Source: an uncultured Oscillospiraceae bacterium (GTDB lineage: Bacteria > Bacillota > Clostridia > Oscillospirales > Ruminococcaceae). Taken from it: 37,955 bases of DNA. The position numbers and the translations under genes were made by a program. Every line of letters starts with the position of its first letter. The first letter of the stretch is position 1. Shown piece after piece: positions 7,002 through 14,408 of the stretch. The stretch spans positions 1 to 37,955 of the forward strand of contig CAJTMU010000020.1 in assembly GCA_910577365.1 (NCBI GenBank). The letters are read 5' to 3'. The notes beneath the pieces were generated by a model, which was not told the origin of the DNA, did not search any database, and worked only from the letters and a program-made list of their open reading frames with translations.

Positions 7002-7511
7002 TTAGTCAGAGGTGTCCCAGTCGTCGGGGATAAGGTCTATCATGCCATATTTTCTGAGAAAAAATTTACCGTTTTTATACTCAAACTCGGCGACAAATTC
7101 ATTATTTTCATTGGTAGCCCAGTAGACGAGTGCGGCTGAGTTCGGGTTCTCAATGTATATCAGCTCCAATTTGAATGAAAACTCTCTTTCCTGATTGCAC
7201 TTTACCATGCATTTGTTAAAATCAAAACGCAGTATGCCGCGCGGAGAAGGCAGACTTGCAAGTCCGAGCGGCTTTCCGTTAAAACGCATGGTGTTGTGGA
7301 ATCTCTGAACCGTATTGTCCAATTCACAGACGTGTTTTGCGACGGTAACGATGAACGGCTTTATGTTTTCAAAGGAATCACAGCAGTCCTCTAAGTCCAC
7401 CATGATGTCGTAATCCTCCTCGCGCGAAATATATACCGATTTGTCCTCCGTTATAACAAGGTGTTCAGGGTTGGTTACGAATTTTGATATATCTCCGTAA
7501 CGATTGTACAT
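7002..7511 (-). CDS. Hypothetical protein, unrecognised
   Basis: A 169-residue soluble, acidic protein with no signal peptide or membrane segment. I do not recognise the family. The N-terminus (MYNRYGDISKFV) is followed by a VYISREEDYDIMVDLEDCCDSF stretch (acidic), a central helix near NIKPFIVTVAKHV, and a C-terminal half rich in aromatic strands: FNGKPLGLASLPSP, LELIYIENPNSAALVYWA, EFEYKNGKFFLRKYG. It ends in DLIPDDWDTSD. The start is well supported: on the minus strand GGAGG precedes the ATG at 7511. It lies 23 bp downstream of the small membrane-protein gene on the same strand, and both share the promoter at 7835-7864. AT-richer composition than the neighbouring metabolic genes is noticeable. 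Confidence 0.7.
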   Translation of the reverse strand: MYNRYGDISKFVTNPEHLVITEDKSVYISREEDYDIMVDLEDCCDSFENIKPFIVTVAKHVCELDNTVQRFHNTMRFNGKPLGLASLPSPRGILRFDFNKCMVKCNQEREFSFKLELIYIENPNSAALVYWATNENNEFVAEFEYKNGKFFLRKYGMIDLIPDDWDTSD

Positions 7512-7534
7512 CTTGGTTTCCTCCGTTTTTGTTT

Positions 7535-7806
7535 TTATATGACTTTCTTCGGCTTTACTCCCCTGTACCGTTTAAGCTTGAATACTTGCCATGCGACACC
7601 CGAGCCGGTGTTTCTACCGTAAAATCCGAGGCGTTTCTGCCCGACAGAGTATCCGATAAGTTCGCCCACGCAAATCACCGCGGAACAGACAAGCCACACG
7701 GCAAAGGGTCGTATCACAGCAAACGGGTCGACCGCAAATCTTATCGCGGCAGCCGCTATAAACGCGCAGCCCTCAGTCGATAAACCTATCCAAGGCGTTT
7801 GTTCAT
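7535..7806 (-). pseudogene. Small membrane protein, apparently frameshifted near its start
   Basis: On the minus strand, ATG at 7806 lies about 29 nt downstream of a consensus -10 but runs only six codons (MNKRLG) before TAG at 7788. In another frame, starting from the same CTTGGATAG region, a continuous frame runs WIGLSTEGCAFIAAA, then IRFAVDPFAVIRPF, then a hydrophobic segment WLVCSAVICVGELIGYS, and a basic tail ending at 7535. A one-base change around 7789-7795 would join them into a natural-looking ~90-residue protein with two hydrophobic segments. The only intact standard start in the long frame is GTG at 7717, which would give 60 residues but has no visible ribosome site and cuts off the first hydrophobic segment. 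A sequencing error, true pseudogene or programmed shift are all possible. I do not recognise the family. Confidence 0.55.
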
Positions 7807-7834
7807 GTAAATCTTCTCAAAACCAATTTTTTCA

Positions 7835-7864
7835 ATTATATCATAAATCATTTTGTATTGTCAA
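7835..7864 (-). promoter_or_regulatory. Consensus sigma-A promoter for the minus-strand pair
   Basis: On the minus strand: TTGACA (7864-7859), 18-nt spacer, TATAAT (7840-7835). Both hexamers are perfect. The predicted start is about 22 nt before ATG 7806, which supports that ATG as the original start of the frameshifted small gene. Confidence 0.85.
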
Positions 7865-7955
7865 CACTATAGCCAAAAAGTATGTAAGTTGTAAGAAACG
7901 GCTGTATGTGGCACGCAGCAGCAGCTGCTTCATACTTTTAAAAGGCGGTGTTATT

Positions 7956-8297
7956 TTGAAAAAATTTTTTGAGGGAAGTATTTGCGGCTTTCTTAACGGC
8001 TTTTTTGGCTCGGGCGGGGGAGTGCTTGCCGTGCCGATACTGGAGCGCGAGGGCTGTTCGGCGCGGGAGGCTCACGCAAGCTCGGTAGCGCTTATATTCG
8101 TGCTTAGTCTTGTAACAGCGCTGTTTTACGGGTTTTCGGGGAATCTCGATTTCGGAGCGGCTTGGAAATATATTCCGTGGGGAGCGGGCGGAGCGCTGGC
8201 GGGAGCATTCTTTCTCAAAAAAATAAAGGCGCGGTGGCTTCACAAACTTTTCGGCGCGGTGATAGTCGCAGCGGCGCTGAGGACGCTGTTCACATGA
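7956..8297 (+). CDS. TauE/SafE family permease, N-terminal-half protein
   Basis: A 113-residue integral membrane protein equivalent to half of a TauE/SafE (UPF0721) anion exporter. Hydrophobic segments start near CGFLNGFFGSGGGVLAVPIL (the glycine-rich signature of each TauE half), then VALIFVLSLVTALFYGFSG, then IPWGAGGALAGAFFL, and a final hydrophobic run near VIVAAALRTLF. The frame is open from 7908 but lacks a ribosome site there; TTG 7956 is preceded by AAAGGCGG at 6 nt and gives a normal N-terminus (LKKFFEGSICGF). The stop overlaps the next gene's ATG (ATGA), and that gene encodes a second TauE half, so the two products probably form one transporter. The substrate is unknown; sulfite, sulfoacetate and other organic anions are known for relatives. 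Confidence 0.8.
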   Translation: MKKFFEGSICGFLNGFFGSGGGVLAVPILEREGCSAREAHASSVALIFVLSLVTALFYGFSGNLDFGAAWKYIPWGAGGALAGAFFLKKIKARWLHKLFGAVIVAAALRTLFT

Positions 8298-8692
8298 CGG
8301 AGGCGATAGTCGGGTTTCTTACGGGAGTGCTTGCTTCAATGGGCTTGGGCGGCGGCTTCATACTGGTGGTGTGGCTGACGCTGTTCGCGGGCACGGAGCA
8401 GCGTATAGCTCAGGGGATAAACGTACTGTTTTTCCTGCCGATAGCGCTTATCGCCCTGATAATGCATCTTAAAAGCGGTCTGGTGAACAAGGCGCTCGTA
8501 AAAAAATGTATTTTCGGGGGAGTTGTTGGAGCGGTTCTGGGTACGATAGGCTCGCAGATAATCGCCAACGATATGCTCAGAAAGCTTTACGCGCTGTTTT
8601 TGCTGGCGTTCGGGTTAAGGGAGCTTTTCTCTAAAAGTCGGGAAAATGAGGACAATAACAGAAAGCGTGTGAGCGGGTCTGAAAATACTTGA
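8294..8692 (+). CDS. TauE/SafE family permease, C-terminal-half protein
   Basis: A 132-residue membrane protein, the partner of the preceding half-transporter. It begins with its own glycine signature, FLTGVLASMGLGGGFILVVW. Hydrophobic segments follow near VLFFLPIALIALIMHLKSG, IFGGVVGAVLGTIGSQI and LYALFLLAFGLRELF, and it has a short charged tail. The frame is open upstream, but ATG 8294 overlaps the previous stop by 4 bp (ATGA), the usual arrangement for coupled translation, and gives a start in line with the first half. Tandem half-size TauE genes are known in Clostridia. No terminator is obvious after it; the next transcript has a strong promoter at 8750. Confidence 0.8.
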   Translation: MTEAIVGFLTGVLASMGLGGGFILVVWLTLFAGTEQRIAQGINVLFFLPIALIALIMHLKSGLVNKALVKKCIFGGVVGAVLGTIGSQIIANDMLRKLYALFLLAFGLRELFSKSRENEDNNRKRVSGSENT

Positions 8693-8749
8693 AGTAACGA
8701 AGTGCGGCAAAAACCGACTGACGTTTTTTTAAAAAGACCAAAAAAGTAT

Positions 8750-8778
8750 TTGAAATTTCATGAAAAATATGCTATAAT
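8750..8778 (+). promoter_or_regulatory. Sigma-A promoter for the clpP-like/tepA transcript
   Basis: TTGAAA (8750-8755), 17-nt spacer, TATAAT (8773-8778). The leader to ATG 8947 would be about 160 nt. Confidence 0.8.
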
Positions 8779-8795
8779 ATAAAATGAATATTTGT

Positions 8796-8940
8796 GCGGA
8801 AAAAATATCCGCGAAAAAGAAAAAAATGTAAGCTTTTTCGCATAAAACCTGTCCTTTTAGAAATAATATGAAGCAGAGGTAAGAAATAAGACCCTTATGG
8901 CGCAGTCTTGTTTCTGTCTTTCAAACATCTAAAAGGGGTT
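8796..8940 (+). promoter_or_regulatory. Structured 5' leader of the clpP-like gene
   Basis: Three hairpins occur in series: GCGGA/TCCGC at about 8797-8813; GCGAAAAAG/CTTTTTCGC at about 8812-8841; and AGAAATAAGAC (8882-8892) with GTCTTGTTTCT (8905-8915, one G-U pair). The last sits upstream of the ribosome site AAAAGGGG (8931-8938). The 11-mer AGAGGTAAGAA (8875-8885) recurs in the leader of the Asp23/Gls24 gene at 30634-30644. I do not recognise a named leader RNA. Confidence 0.45.
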
Positions 8941-8946
8941 AATGTT

Positions 8947-9855
8947 ATGAGCGAAGAGACCAAAAACGAAGCTCCGTTTACCGAGGAGCAAAATCAGCAG
9001 ATTATTGATACGGGCATAATTGCAGCCTGCAATGCGCCGCACAATATCCACTGCCTGACTATCATTGGTCAGATAGAGGGGCATTATATCCTGCCGCCGC
9101 AGAACAAGACCACAAAGTATGAGCACATTATTCCCGCGTTGGTGGCTATCGAAGAGGACAGCACTATCGAGGGGCTGCTTATCGTACTGAACACTGTGGG
9201 CGGCGACGTTGAGGCGGGACTGGCTATATCGGAGCTTATCGCGGGAATGTCAAAGCCCACGGTGTCCATAGTTGTGGGCGGGGGGCATTCAATCGGGGTG
9301 CCGCTGGCGGTGAGCGCCCGCACGAGCTTTATCGTGCCCTCGGCGACAATGACGATACATCCCGTGCGCATGAACGGGATGGTGCTGGGTATACCGCAGA
9401 CCCTTTCTTATTTTGAGAAAATGCAGGAGCGGATAACGAGGTTCGTTTCGGAAAACAGCAAAATGCCGCCGCAGCGCTTCAAGCAGCTGATGATGGAGCG
9501 CGACGAGCTTGTTATGGACGTCGGGTCGGTGCTGGATGGGGACGCGGCGGTGGAAGAGGGGCTTATCGACAGGCTGGGCGGTCTTTCTGACGCGGTGAAA
9601 TGCCTGTACGAGCTTATTGACGAGGATAAGGCAAAGCTGCGCGAGCCGCCAAAAAAACGGTCGGGCAGACCTCCCAAGAAATCCTCGCAAAAAGTATCCG
9701 CGAAAAGCGCTCCGAAAAAATCTACGGCAAAGACCGCGGTCACAGCCGCTCCGAAAAAGCGCGGCAGAAAGCCCAAAACGGAAGTCGCAGCAGTTGTGCG
9801 CAGGGCGCAGTCAGACTCCGGATACAACAGCTCCGATTGGAGCGGGGAGCGTTAA
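8947..9855 (+). CDS. ClpP-like/TepA-type serine protease homologue with basic AT-hook-like tail
   Basis: A 302-residue protein. Residues ~20-215 form a ClpP/crotonase-fold domain like B. subtilis TepA. It has LLIVLNTVGGDVEAGLAIS and then SIVVGGGHSIGVPL, whose Ser115 aligns with the ClpP nucleophile, and MTIHPVRMNG, whose His138 aligns with the catalytic His. The third catalytic residue is not certain by eye. AVEEGLIDRLGG closes the domain. The last ~80 residues are Lys/Arg/Ala-Pro-rich, with two GRP-type AT-hook-like cores (KRSGRPPKK and KKRGRKPKT), suggesting nucleic-acid contact. ATG 8947 has AAAAGGGG upstream; the earlier ATG-like start at 8908 does not. A tepA homologue next to ylzJ and upstream of spoIIIE/ftsK matches Bacillus gene order. 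Function in secretion or sporulation is not firmly known. Confidence 0.85.
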   Translation: MSEETKNEAPFTEEQNQQIIDTGIIAACNAPHNIHCLTIIGQIEGHYILPPQNKTTKYEHIIPALVAIEEDSTIEGLLIVLNTVGGDVEAGLAISELIAGMSKPTVSIVVGGGHSIGVPLAVSARTSFIVPSATMTIHPVRMNGMVLGIPQTLSYFEKMQERITRFVSENSKMPPQRFKQLMMERDELVMDVGSVLDGDAAVEEGLIDRLGGLSDAVKCLYELIDEDKAKLREPPKKRSGRPPKKSSQKVSAKSAPKKSTAKTAVTAAPKKRGRKPKTEVAAVVRRAQSDSGYNSSDWSGER

Positions 9856-9859
9856 AAAG

Positions 9860-10036
9860 ATGATACACACGATTATAGGTCTTGAAGATATTTTCGGAGA
9901 GGGTTACGGCGTGTGCGCCAACGAGATTGTTACGGAATGTGTGGGGAACGGCTTAGCGGAGTATTCCGTGACGGAGGGCAAAAGGACTTTGAAAAGCTTT
10001 TTTTCCACAGATCCCAGAGATTATCTGAATAAATAG
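9860..10036 (+). CDS. YlzJ-like small protein
   Basis: A 58-residue protein starting MIHTIIGLEDIFGEGYG, with a central segment around VTECVGNGLAEYSVTEG and ending STDPRDYLNK. The start pattern (I-x-x-x-x-D-I-F, here LEDIF) and the ending with DP-x-x-YL are those of the YlzJ-like family, which is encoded between tepA and spoIIIE in Bacillus. The gene follows the ClpP-like stop by 4 bp, with GGGGAG about 9 nt before ATG 9860, so it is translated from the same mRNA. The function of the family is unknown; it is conserved mainly in endospore-forming Firmicutes, which hints that this organism or its ancestors sporulate. Confidence 0.75.
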   Translation: MIHTIIGLEDIFGEGYGVCANEIVTECVGNGLAEYSVTEGKRTLKSFFSTDPRDYLNK

Positions 10037-10124
10037 AGATATTAATCGTACGTTGGCGTATTAGTAAATTGACAGAAGACCGTATATTTGCGGAAAAGCG
10101 TACCCGCAGTATTATGCCGCCGCG

Positions 10125-10235
10125 TGAGATTTCAAAAAGTGCGCATTTGTCACAACGGCAAATGCGGCACAATTCTCGCTTGGCTTGCAGAGGAATACGA
10201 CCTGCGGGAAGTTTGAAAAAACGTTTTTTTATATC
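10125..10235 (+). repeat. Branched palindromic intergenic element, copy B3 (degenerate)
   Basis: It starts with GAGATTTCAAAAAG, like copies B1 and B2. Hairpin 1 is perfect: CGCATTTG (10142-10149) with CAAATGCG (10159-10166). The second hairpin is weak (GCTTGCAG... with CTGCGGG). The closing arm GTTTGAAAAAACG pairs with the opening TTTCAAA. It lies between the ylzJ-like gene and uppP. Confidence 0.5.
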
Positions 10236-10270
10236 GGCTTATATATGGATTGTTACATACGGGGGTAAAT

Positions 10271-11143
10271 ATGGATTACATAACGGTGATTATACAGGCG
10301 GTTGTCCAAGGGCTGACGGAGTTTCTTCCCGTTTCCAGTTCGGGACACCTTTCGGTGGTGCAGCATATTACGGGGGTTGACGGAGAAGCAGCTCTGATTT
10401 TGTCAATAGTGCTTCATCTCGGAACGTTGGCGGCGGTCTTCGCGGCGTTCTGGGGGACTATTTGGGGAATGATAAAGGAGTTTTTTCTGACGATAGGCGA
10501 CATATTTACGGGTAAATTCTCATGGCGCGGTATGAACGGAACGCGGAGAATGATGTTTATGATAATAATAGCTACTTTTGTTCTTGTGCCGTTTATGCTG
10601 ATAGAGGACTTTTTCACGGGAAAGCAGGGCGATGGAGATATAGTGTTTGAGGGTGTGGCGTTTCTGTTTACGGCACTGCTGTTGTTTCTCAGTGACAGGT
10701 GCTCGGACGGCGTTAAGACCGCGGAGGACATGACGATAAAAGACGCGCTTGCGGTAGGGCTGTTTCAGGTGGCGGCGCTGTTCCCGGGAGTTTCGCGCTC
10801 CGGCTCTACTACGGCGGGCGGGCTGTTTTGCGGCTTCGATAAGCAGACATCGGTCACATTCGCTTTTATACTCGGCATTCCCGCTATTCTGGGCGGCAGC
10901 GTGCTGGAGCTTGGCGAAGCGCTTCATTCCGAAATGGAGTTGGATTGGGCGGCGCTGGGAATTGGTTTCGTTATTTCGGCAATAGTGGGATTTATGGCGA
11001 TAAAGTTGGTTTCATGGCTTCTGAAAAAAAACCGCTTCAAAATATTTGGCGTGTATACGCTGATAATCGGTCTGCTCTGTGTCGGCTTCGGGCTTTGGGA
11101 GCATATTTCGGGCGAGTCGCTGTTTTCGCTTATTAACGGGTAA
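10271..11143 (+). CDS. uppP: Undecaprenyl-diphosphatase UppP (BacA)
   Basis: A 290-residue integral membrane enzyme that dephosphorylates undecaprenyl diphosphate to recycle the lipid carrier of cell-wall synthesis; overexpression of the family gives bacitracin resistance. The two catalytic signatures are intact: GLTEFLPVSSSGH (residues ~14-26, with the catalytic Glu and the SSSGH) and FPGVSRSGSTTAGG (~171-184, with the essential Arg). Seven to eight hydrophobic segments are visible, ending in YTLIIGLLCVGFGLW. The length is slightly above the usual ~270. The frame is open to 10250, but ATG 10271 follows GGGGGTAA at good spacing. ftsK starts 56 bp downstream. The gene sits inserted between the conserved ylzJ and ftsK pair and downstream of repeat B3. 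Confidence 0.95.
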   Translation: MDYITVIIQAVVQGLTEFLPVSSSGHLSVVQHITGVDGEAALILSIVLHLGTLAAVFAAFWGTIWGMIKEFFLTIGDIFTGKFSWRGMNGTRRMMFMIIIATFVLVPFMLIEDFFTGKQGDGDIVFEGVAFLFTALLLFLSDRCSDGVKTAEDMTIKDALAVGLFQVAALFPGVSRSGSTTAGGLFCGFDKQTSVTFAFILGIPAILGGSVLELGEALHSEMELDWAALGIGFVISAIVGFMAIKLVSWLLKKNRFKIFGVYTLIIGLLCVGFGLWEHISGESLFSLING

Positions 11144-11199
11144 TACCAAACAGAAACGATTGGCGCGCGGTCAACGTACATATTAAGGGGAATTTTAAA

Positions 11200-14025
11200 A
11201 TGGCAGAAAAGAAAAAAACAAGCAGCACGGGAAGATCTAAAAACTCCCGCTCAAAAAAGGCGGCGGAGCTGGAGGCTCAGCGCATACGCGAAGAAGCGCT
11301 TAAGCGCAGCATTACACGCAGGCGCATAGGCTCGGTGATACTGGCGGCTGTCGGCTTGGTGGTCGCGCTTATGGCGATTGTGCCCGGCGGAGAGGGCGAG
11401 GGTTGGCGGTATATCCATACGGCGGTGCTGGGGCTTTTTGGCATCGGCGCATACATAATCGGTCCGCTTATGGTGTATGCGGCGGTGATAATAGGGGCAA
11501 AAAAGCCCAAAAATGCGGTTGTCTTTACAATAGTGAAGATCACGCTGTTCCTTCTTATGGTGTGCGCGGCACAGGAGATATTCTGCGGCGGAAGCTATAA
11601 CACCGATGAAAACAAGAATATTTTTGTTAATCTTTACAGCGGCGGCAGCGCATTCAGGGGCGGCGGAGTGTTTTCAATAATTCTCGGAGTTCCGCTGCTT
11701 CAGCTTGGGCAGTTCGGCGCGGCTGTCATAATAATTATTATTGCACTGGTATGTGTGTTTCTGATGACCAACTTAACTCTGGGGGAGCTTGGTGCGCTTA
11801 TAGGCAGGCTGTTTCGCAGCGCGGGTGAGAAGGCTAAGGAAAATCGCCGCCGCCGCGCGGAGGAATCAGAGATGGTTCGCGAGGAATATGAGCGACTTGA
11901 CCGCGAGGAACGTGAAAACAGGCAGTCTGCCGCGGCACAAAAGCGTATTCGTGCAGAGCTGGACGAGGAATACCGTAAGAAATCCAAATTAAACGGTCTT
12001 AAAAACGTGGTGGAAAATGTGGGCGAGGCGGAGGAGCTTCCCGAAGCCGCGCCCGAAGTTCCCGCAGCGGAACGCCCACGCGAGCCGAAAACGCTTCTGC
12101 CCAAAATCCCAGAAGCCGTTGACAATAAGGAGGTTTTGCGGGAGCAGGAGGAGGACGACCGCGATTATAGGGACGCTTTGAGAAAGTATATGGAAAAGCG
12201 TCACCCCATCATGAGGGAAGAACCAATGGAAGACCCCAACGCGGAAATAGCGCCCATTATAGACGCGCTGAACAAGTTTAACGAGGAACACCCCAATACT
12301 GCGCGGGTTTCGAGAATAATCGACGCTCCGCGTGAGCAGATCACCACCTCGGACGAGCCTTTGAACGAACGAGCGGACGAAACGGATATATCCGATTACG
12401 AGGAAGCGGAGCTGCCTTTTGATTTAGAGGATATTATTACCGAAAGCAGGAGGCAGAGCGAAACGCCCATGCCTCAGGCGCTAAAGCCAGCAGCTCCGAT
12501 GCCTCCCTCCAAGCCCGCGTATGAGGGCAGGGAGCGGCAGATACAGCTCTCGGACGTATATACCTTGCCACCGATAAGCCTGCTTAATCCCGTCCAGAAC
12601 AGAACTCCGCAGGCGGATATTGAGATTGAGCTTCAGAATAACGCCAAGAAGCTTGTGGAAACGCTTAAGAGCTTCGGGGTGAGCACGACTTATACGGGAG
12701 CGAGCCGCGGACCGTCGGTAACGCGCTACGAGCTTCAGCCGGCGCCCGGGGTAAAGATAAGCAAGATAACCAACCTCGCGGACGATATCGCGCTTAATCT
12801 TGCTTCAAGCGGCGTGAGAATAGCGCCTGTGCCGAACAAGGCGGCGGTGGGCGTGGAGATACCCAACGACCACCGCGATACGGTTTATTTCCGCGAGCTG
12901 GTGGAGTCCCCCGACTTTAAGCAGAGCTTCGACAAGAAGCTGGTAAGTGTGCTGGGTAAGGATATCAGCGGCAGCACCGTGACCTGCAACGTATCCAAAA
13001 TGCCGCATTTGCTTATCGCGGGTACTACCGGTTCGGGAAAATCGGTGTGCGTGAACTCGATTATAATGAGTATTCTCATGAAGTCCACGCCGAGGGACGT
13101 GCGGCTGATAATGGTCGACCCGAAGCAGGTGGAATTTATGATGTACAACGGCATTCCGCACTTGCTCATTCCCGTGGTGACAGACCCGAAAAAGGCGGCG
13201 GGAGCGCTGGCGTGGTCGGTGACGGAGATGGAGAACCGCTACACGATGTTCTCGGAGAACAACGTGCGCAATATCGACGGATACAACGAGCTTGCCGAGC
13301 AGTCGGACGGCGAACTGCAGCATATGCCGCATATAGTTATATTTATAGACGAGCTTGCGGATTTGATGATGGCTTCCCCGAAGGACGTTGAGGACAGCAT
13401 AGTGAGGCTTGCGCAGAAAGCGCGCGCGGCGGGAATGCACCTTGTGATAGCTACTCAGAAGCCCACCGTGCAGGTTGTCACGGGGCTTATCAAGGGTAAT
13501 ATTCCGAGTCGTATCGCGTTGATGGTGGCTTCGCAGATAGACAGCCGCGTTATACTGGACGCGAGCGGCGCGGAAAAGCTGCTGGGCAACGGCGATATGC
13601 TGTATATGCCGGTTGGCGTTCCCAAGCCGATAAGACTTCAGGGCTGCTATGTGTCGGACAACGAGGTGGAGCGCGTGGTCGAGTTTATCAAGCAGACGTT
13701 CTCGGCGGAATACGACGAGAACATTATCGCGGAGATAGAGCGCCAGACGGAAATAGTGACTTCAGGTGACAAGGGAACCGCTTCGGAGGAAGCCGAGGGC
13801 GACGAGGTGGACGAAAAGCTTGAGGACGCGATAGAATATGTGGTAACGGCAGGTCAGGCGAGCACCTCCGCGCTTCAGCGCAATCTGAAGCTTGGTTACG
13901 GCAGAGCAGCGCGGCTGATAGACACCATGGAGAAAATGGGCATTGTTGGCGCTTACGAGGGCGCAAAGCCCCGTCAGGTGCTTATGACAAGGCAGGAATG
14001 GTATGAGCGGAAAATGAATAATTGA
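11200..14025 (+). CDS. FtsK/SpoIIIE family DNA translocase
   Basis: A 941-residue membrane-anchored ATPase that pumps chromosomal DNA through the division or sporulation septum. The N-terminus has a basic Ser/Lys stretch, then four hydrophobic segments at roughly residues 45-65, 75-98, 107-125 and 155-190. A charged, repeat-poor linker (~200-470) follows. The motor has FtsK-alpha (~475-560), Walker A GTTGSGKS (~608-615), DPKQVEFMMY, Walker B IVIFIDELADLMM (~713-725) and IATQKPTVQVVTGLIKGNIP. A C-terminal winged-helix gamma domain (~868-935, with GQASTSALQRNLKLGYGRAARL) reads KOPS/SRS-type sites. With tepA-ylzJ upstream, it corresponds to SpoIIIE/YtpT-type genes. ATG 11200 follows AAGGGG. No clear terminator follows. 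Confidence 0.95.
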   Translation: MAEKKKTSSTGRSKNSRSKKAAELEAQRIREEALKRSITRRRIGSVILAAVGLVVALMAIVPGGEGEGWRYIHTAVLGLFGIGAYIIGPLMVYAAVIIGAKKPKNAVVFTIVKITLFLLMVCAAQEIFCGGSYNTDENKNIFVNLYSGGSAFRGGGVFSIILGVPLLQLGQFGAAVIIIIIALVCVFLMTNLTLGELGALIGRLFRSAGEKAKENRRRRAEESEMVREEYERLDREERENRQSAAAQKRIRAELDEEYRKKSKLNGLKNVVENVGEAEELPEAAPEVPAAERPREPKTLLPKIPEAVDNKEVLREQEEDDRDYRDALRKYMEKRHPIMREEPMEDPNAEIAPIIDALNKFNEEHPNTARVSRIIDAPREQITTSDEPLNERADETDISDYEEAELPFDLEDIITESRRQSETPMPQALKPAAPMPPSKPAYEGRERQIQLSDVYTLPPISLLNPVQNRTPQADIEIELQNNAKKLVETLKSFGVSTTYTGASRGPSVTRYELQPAPGVKISKITNLADDIALNLASSGVRIAPVPNKAAVGVEIPNDHRDTVYFRELVESPDFKQSFDKKLVSVLGKDISGSTVTCNVSKMPHLLIAGTTGSGKSVCVNSIIMSILMKSTPRDVRLIMVDPKQVEFMMYNGIPHLLIPVVTDPKKAAGALAWSVTEMENRYTMFSENNVRNIDGYNELAEQSDGELQHMPHIVIFIDELADLMMASPKDVEDSIVRLAQKARAAGMHLVIATQKPTVQVVTGLIKGNIPSRIALMVASQIDSRVILDASGAEKLLGNGDMLYMPVGVPKPIRLQGCYVSDNEVERVVEFIKQTFSAEYDENIIAEIERQTEIVTSGDKGTASEEAEGDEVDEKLEDAIEYVVTAGQASTSALQRNLKLGYGRAARLIDTMEKMGIVGAYEGAKPRQVLMTRQEWYERKMNN

Positions 14026-14181
14026 TTGCTGGAAAATTGCGCCCAATATGCATGGCTGACGCATTTGTGCGGTTATGAATTTGAAATGGTGTTTGCGACT
14101 GAATGTACATAAAAGGCTTTGTTATCGGTAATATTGTGTTTTATACGGGTTGTGAGTTTTAAAACCGAGGCTGGAAAACAG

Positions 14182-14282
14182 CCGTAAACCCGCATGGTTG
14201 ACACAAATTCAGGTGATTTTGACTGCTGATTTCGGCAAGCTTGCCTTAAAAAAATCCGTAAAGCCGCACGGTTAAGCGAAAT
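14182..14282 (+). repeat. Direct repeats in the gap between ftsK and the YgiQ gene
   Basis: Two imperfect 27-bp direct repeats begin at 14182 and 14256 (74 bp apart). Each reads CCGTAAA-n-CCGCA-n-GGTT and ends in AAAT. A looser third relative, GCATGGCTGACGCATTT, is at about 14050. A 12-bp palindrome GGCAAGCTTGCC lies at 14234-14245 between the two repeats. This is the only structure I see in the 383-bp gap 14026-14408; no convincing promoter or terminator was found. Confidence 0.4.
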
Positions 14283-14408
14283 ATGTGGGATTTAGGGCGG
14301 CTGTGGTTCAGCGCGGCGTAAAAAATGAGGATAAAAGTGCCAAAAGCAGATGTAAACAAAATGCCTGTGATATACAGATAAACGGCATTTTCAATCGGGA
14401 GAAAAAAT

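Noticed and set aside
12805..13440. 211-residue minus-strand frame inside ftsK
   Set aside because: Antisense shadow of the conserved FtsK motor; His/Arg-rich nonsense composition.
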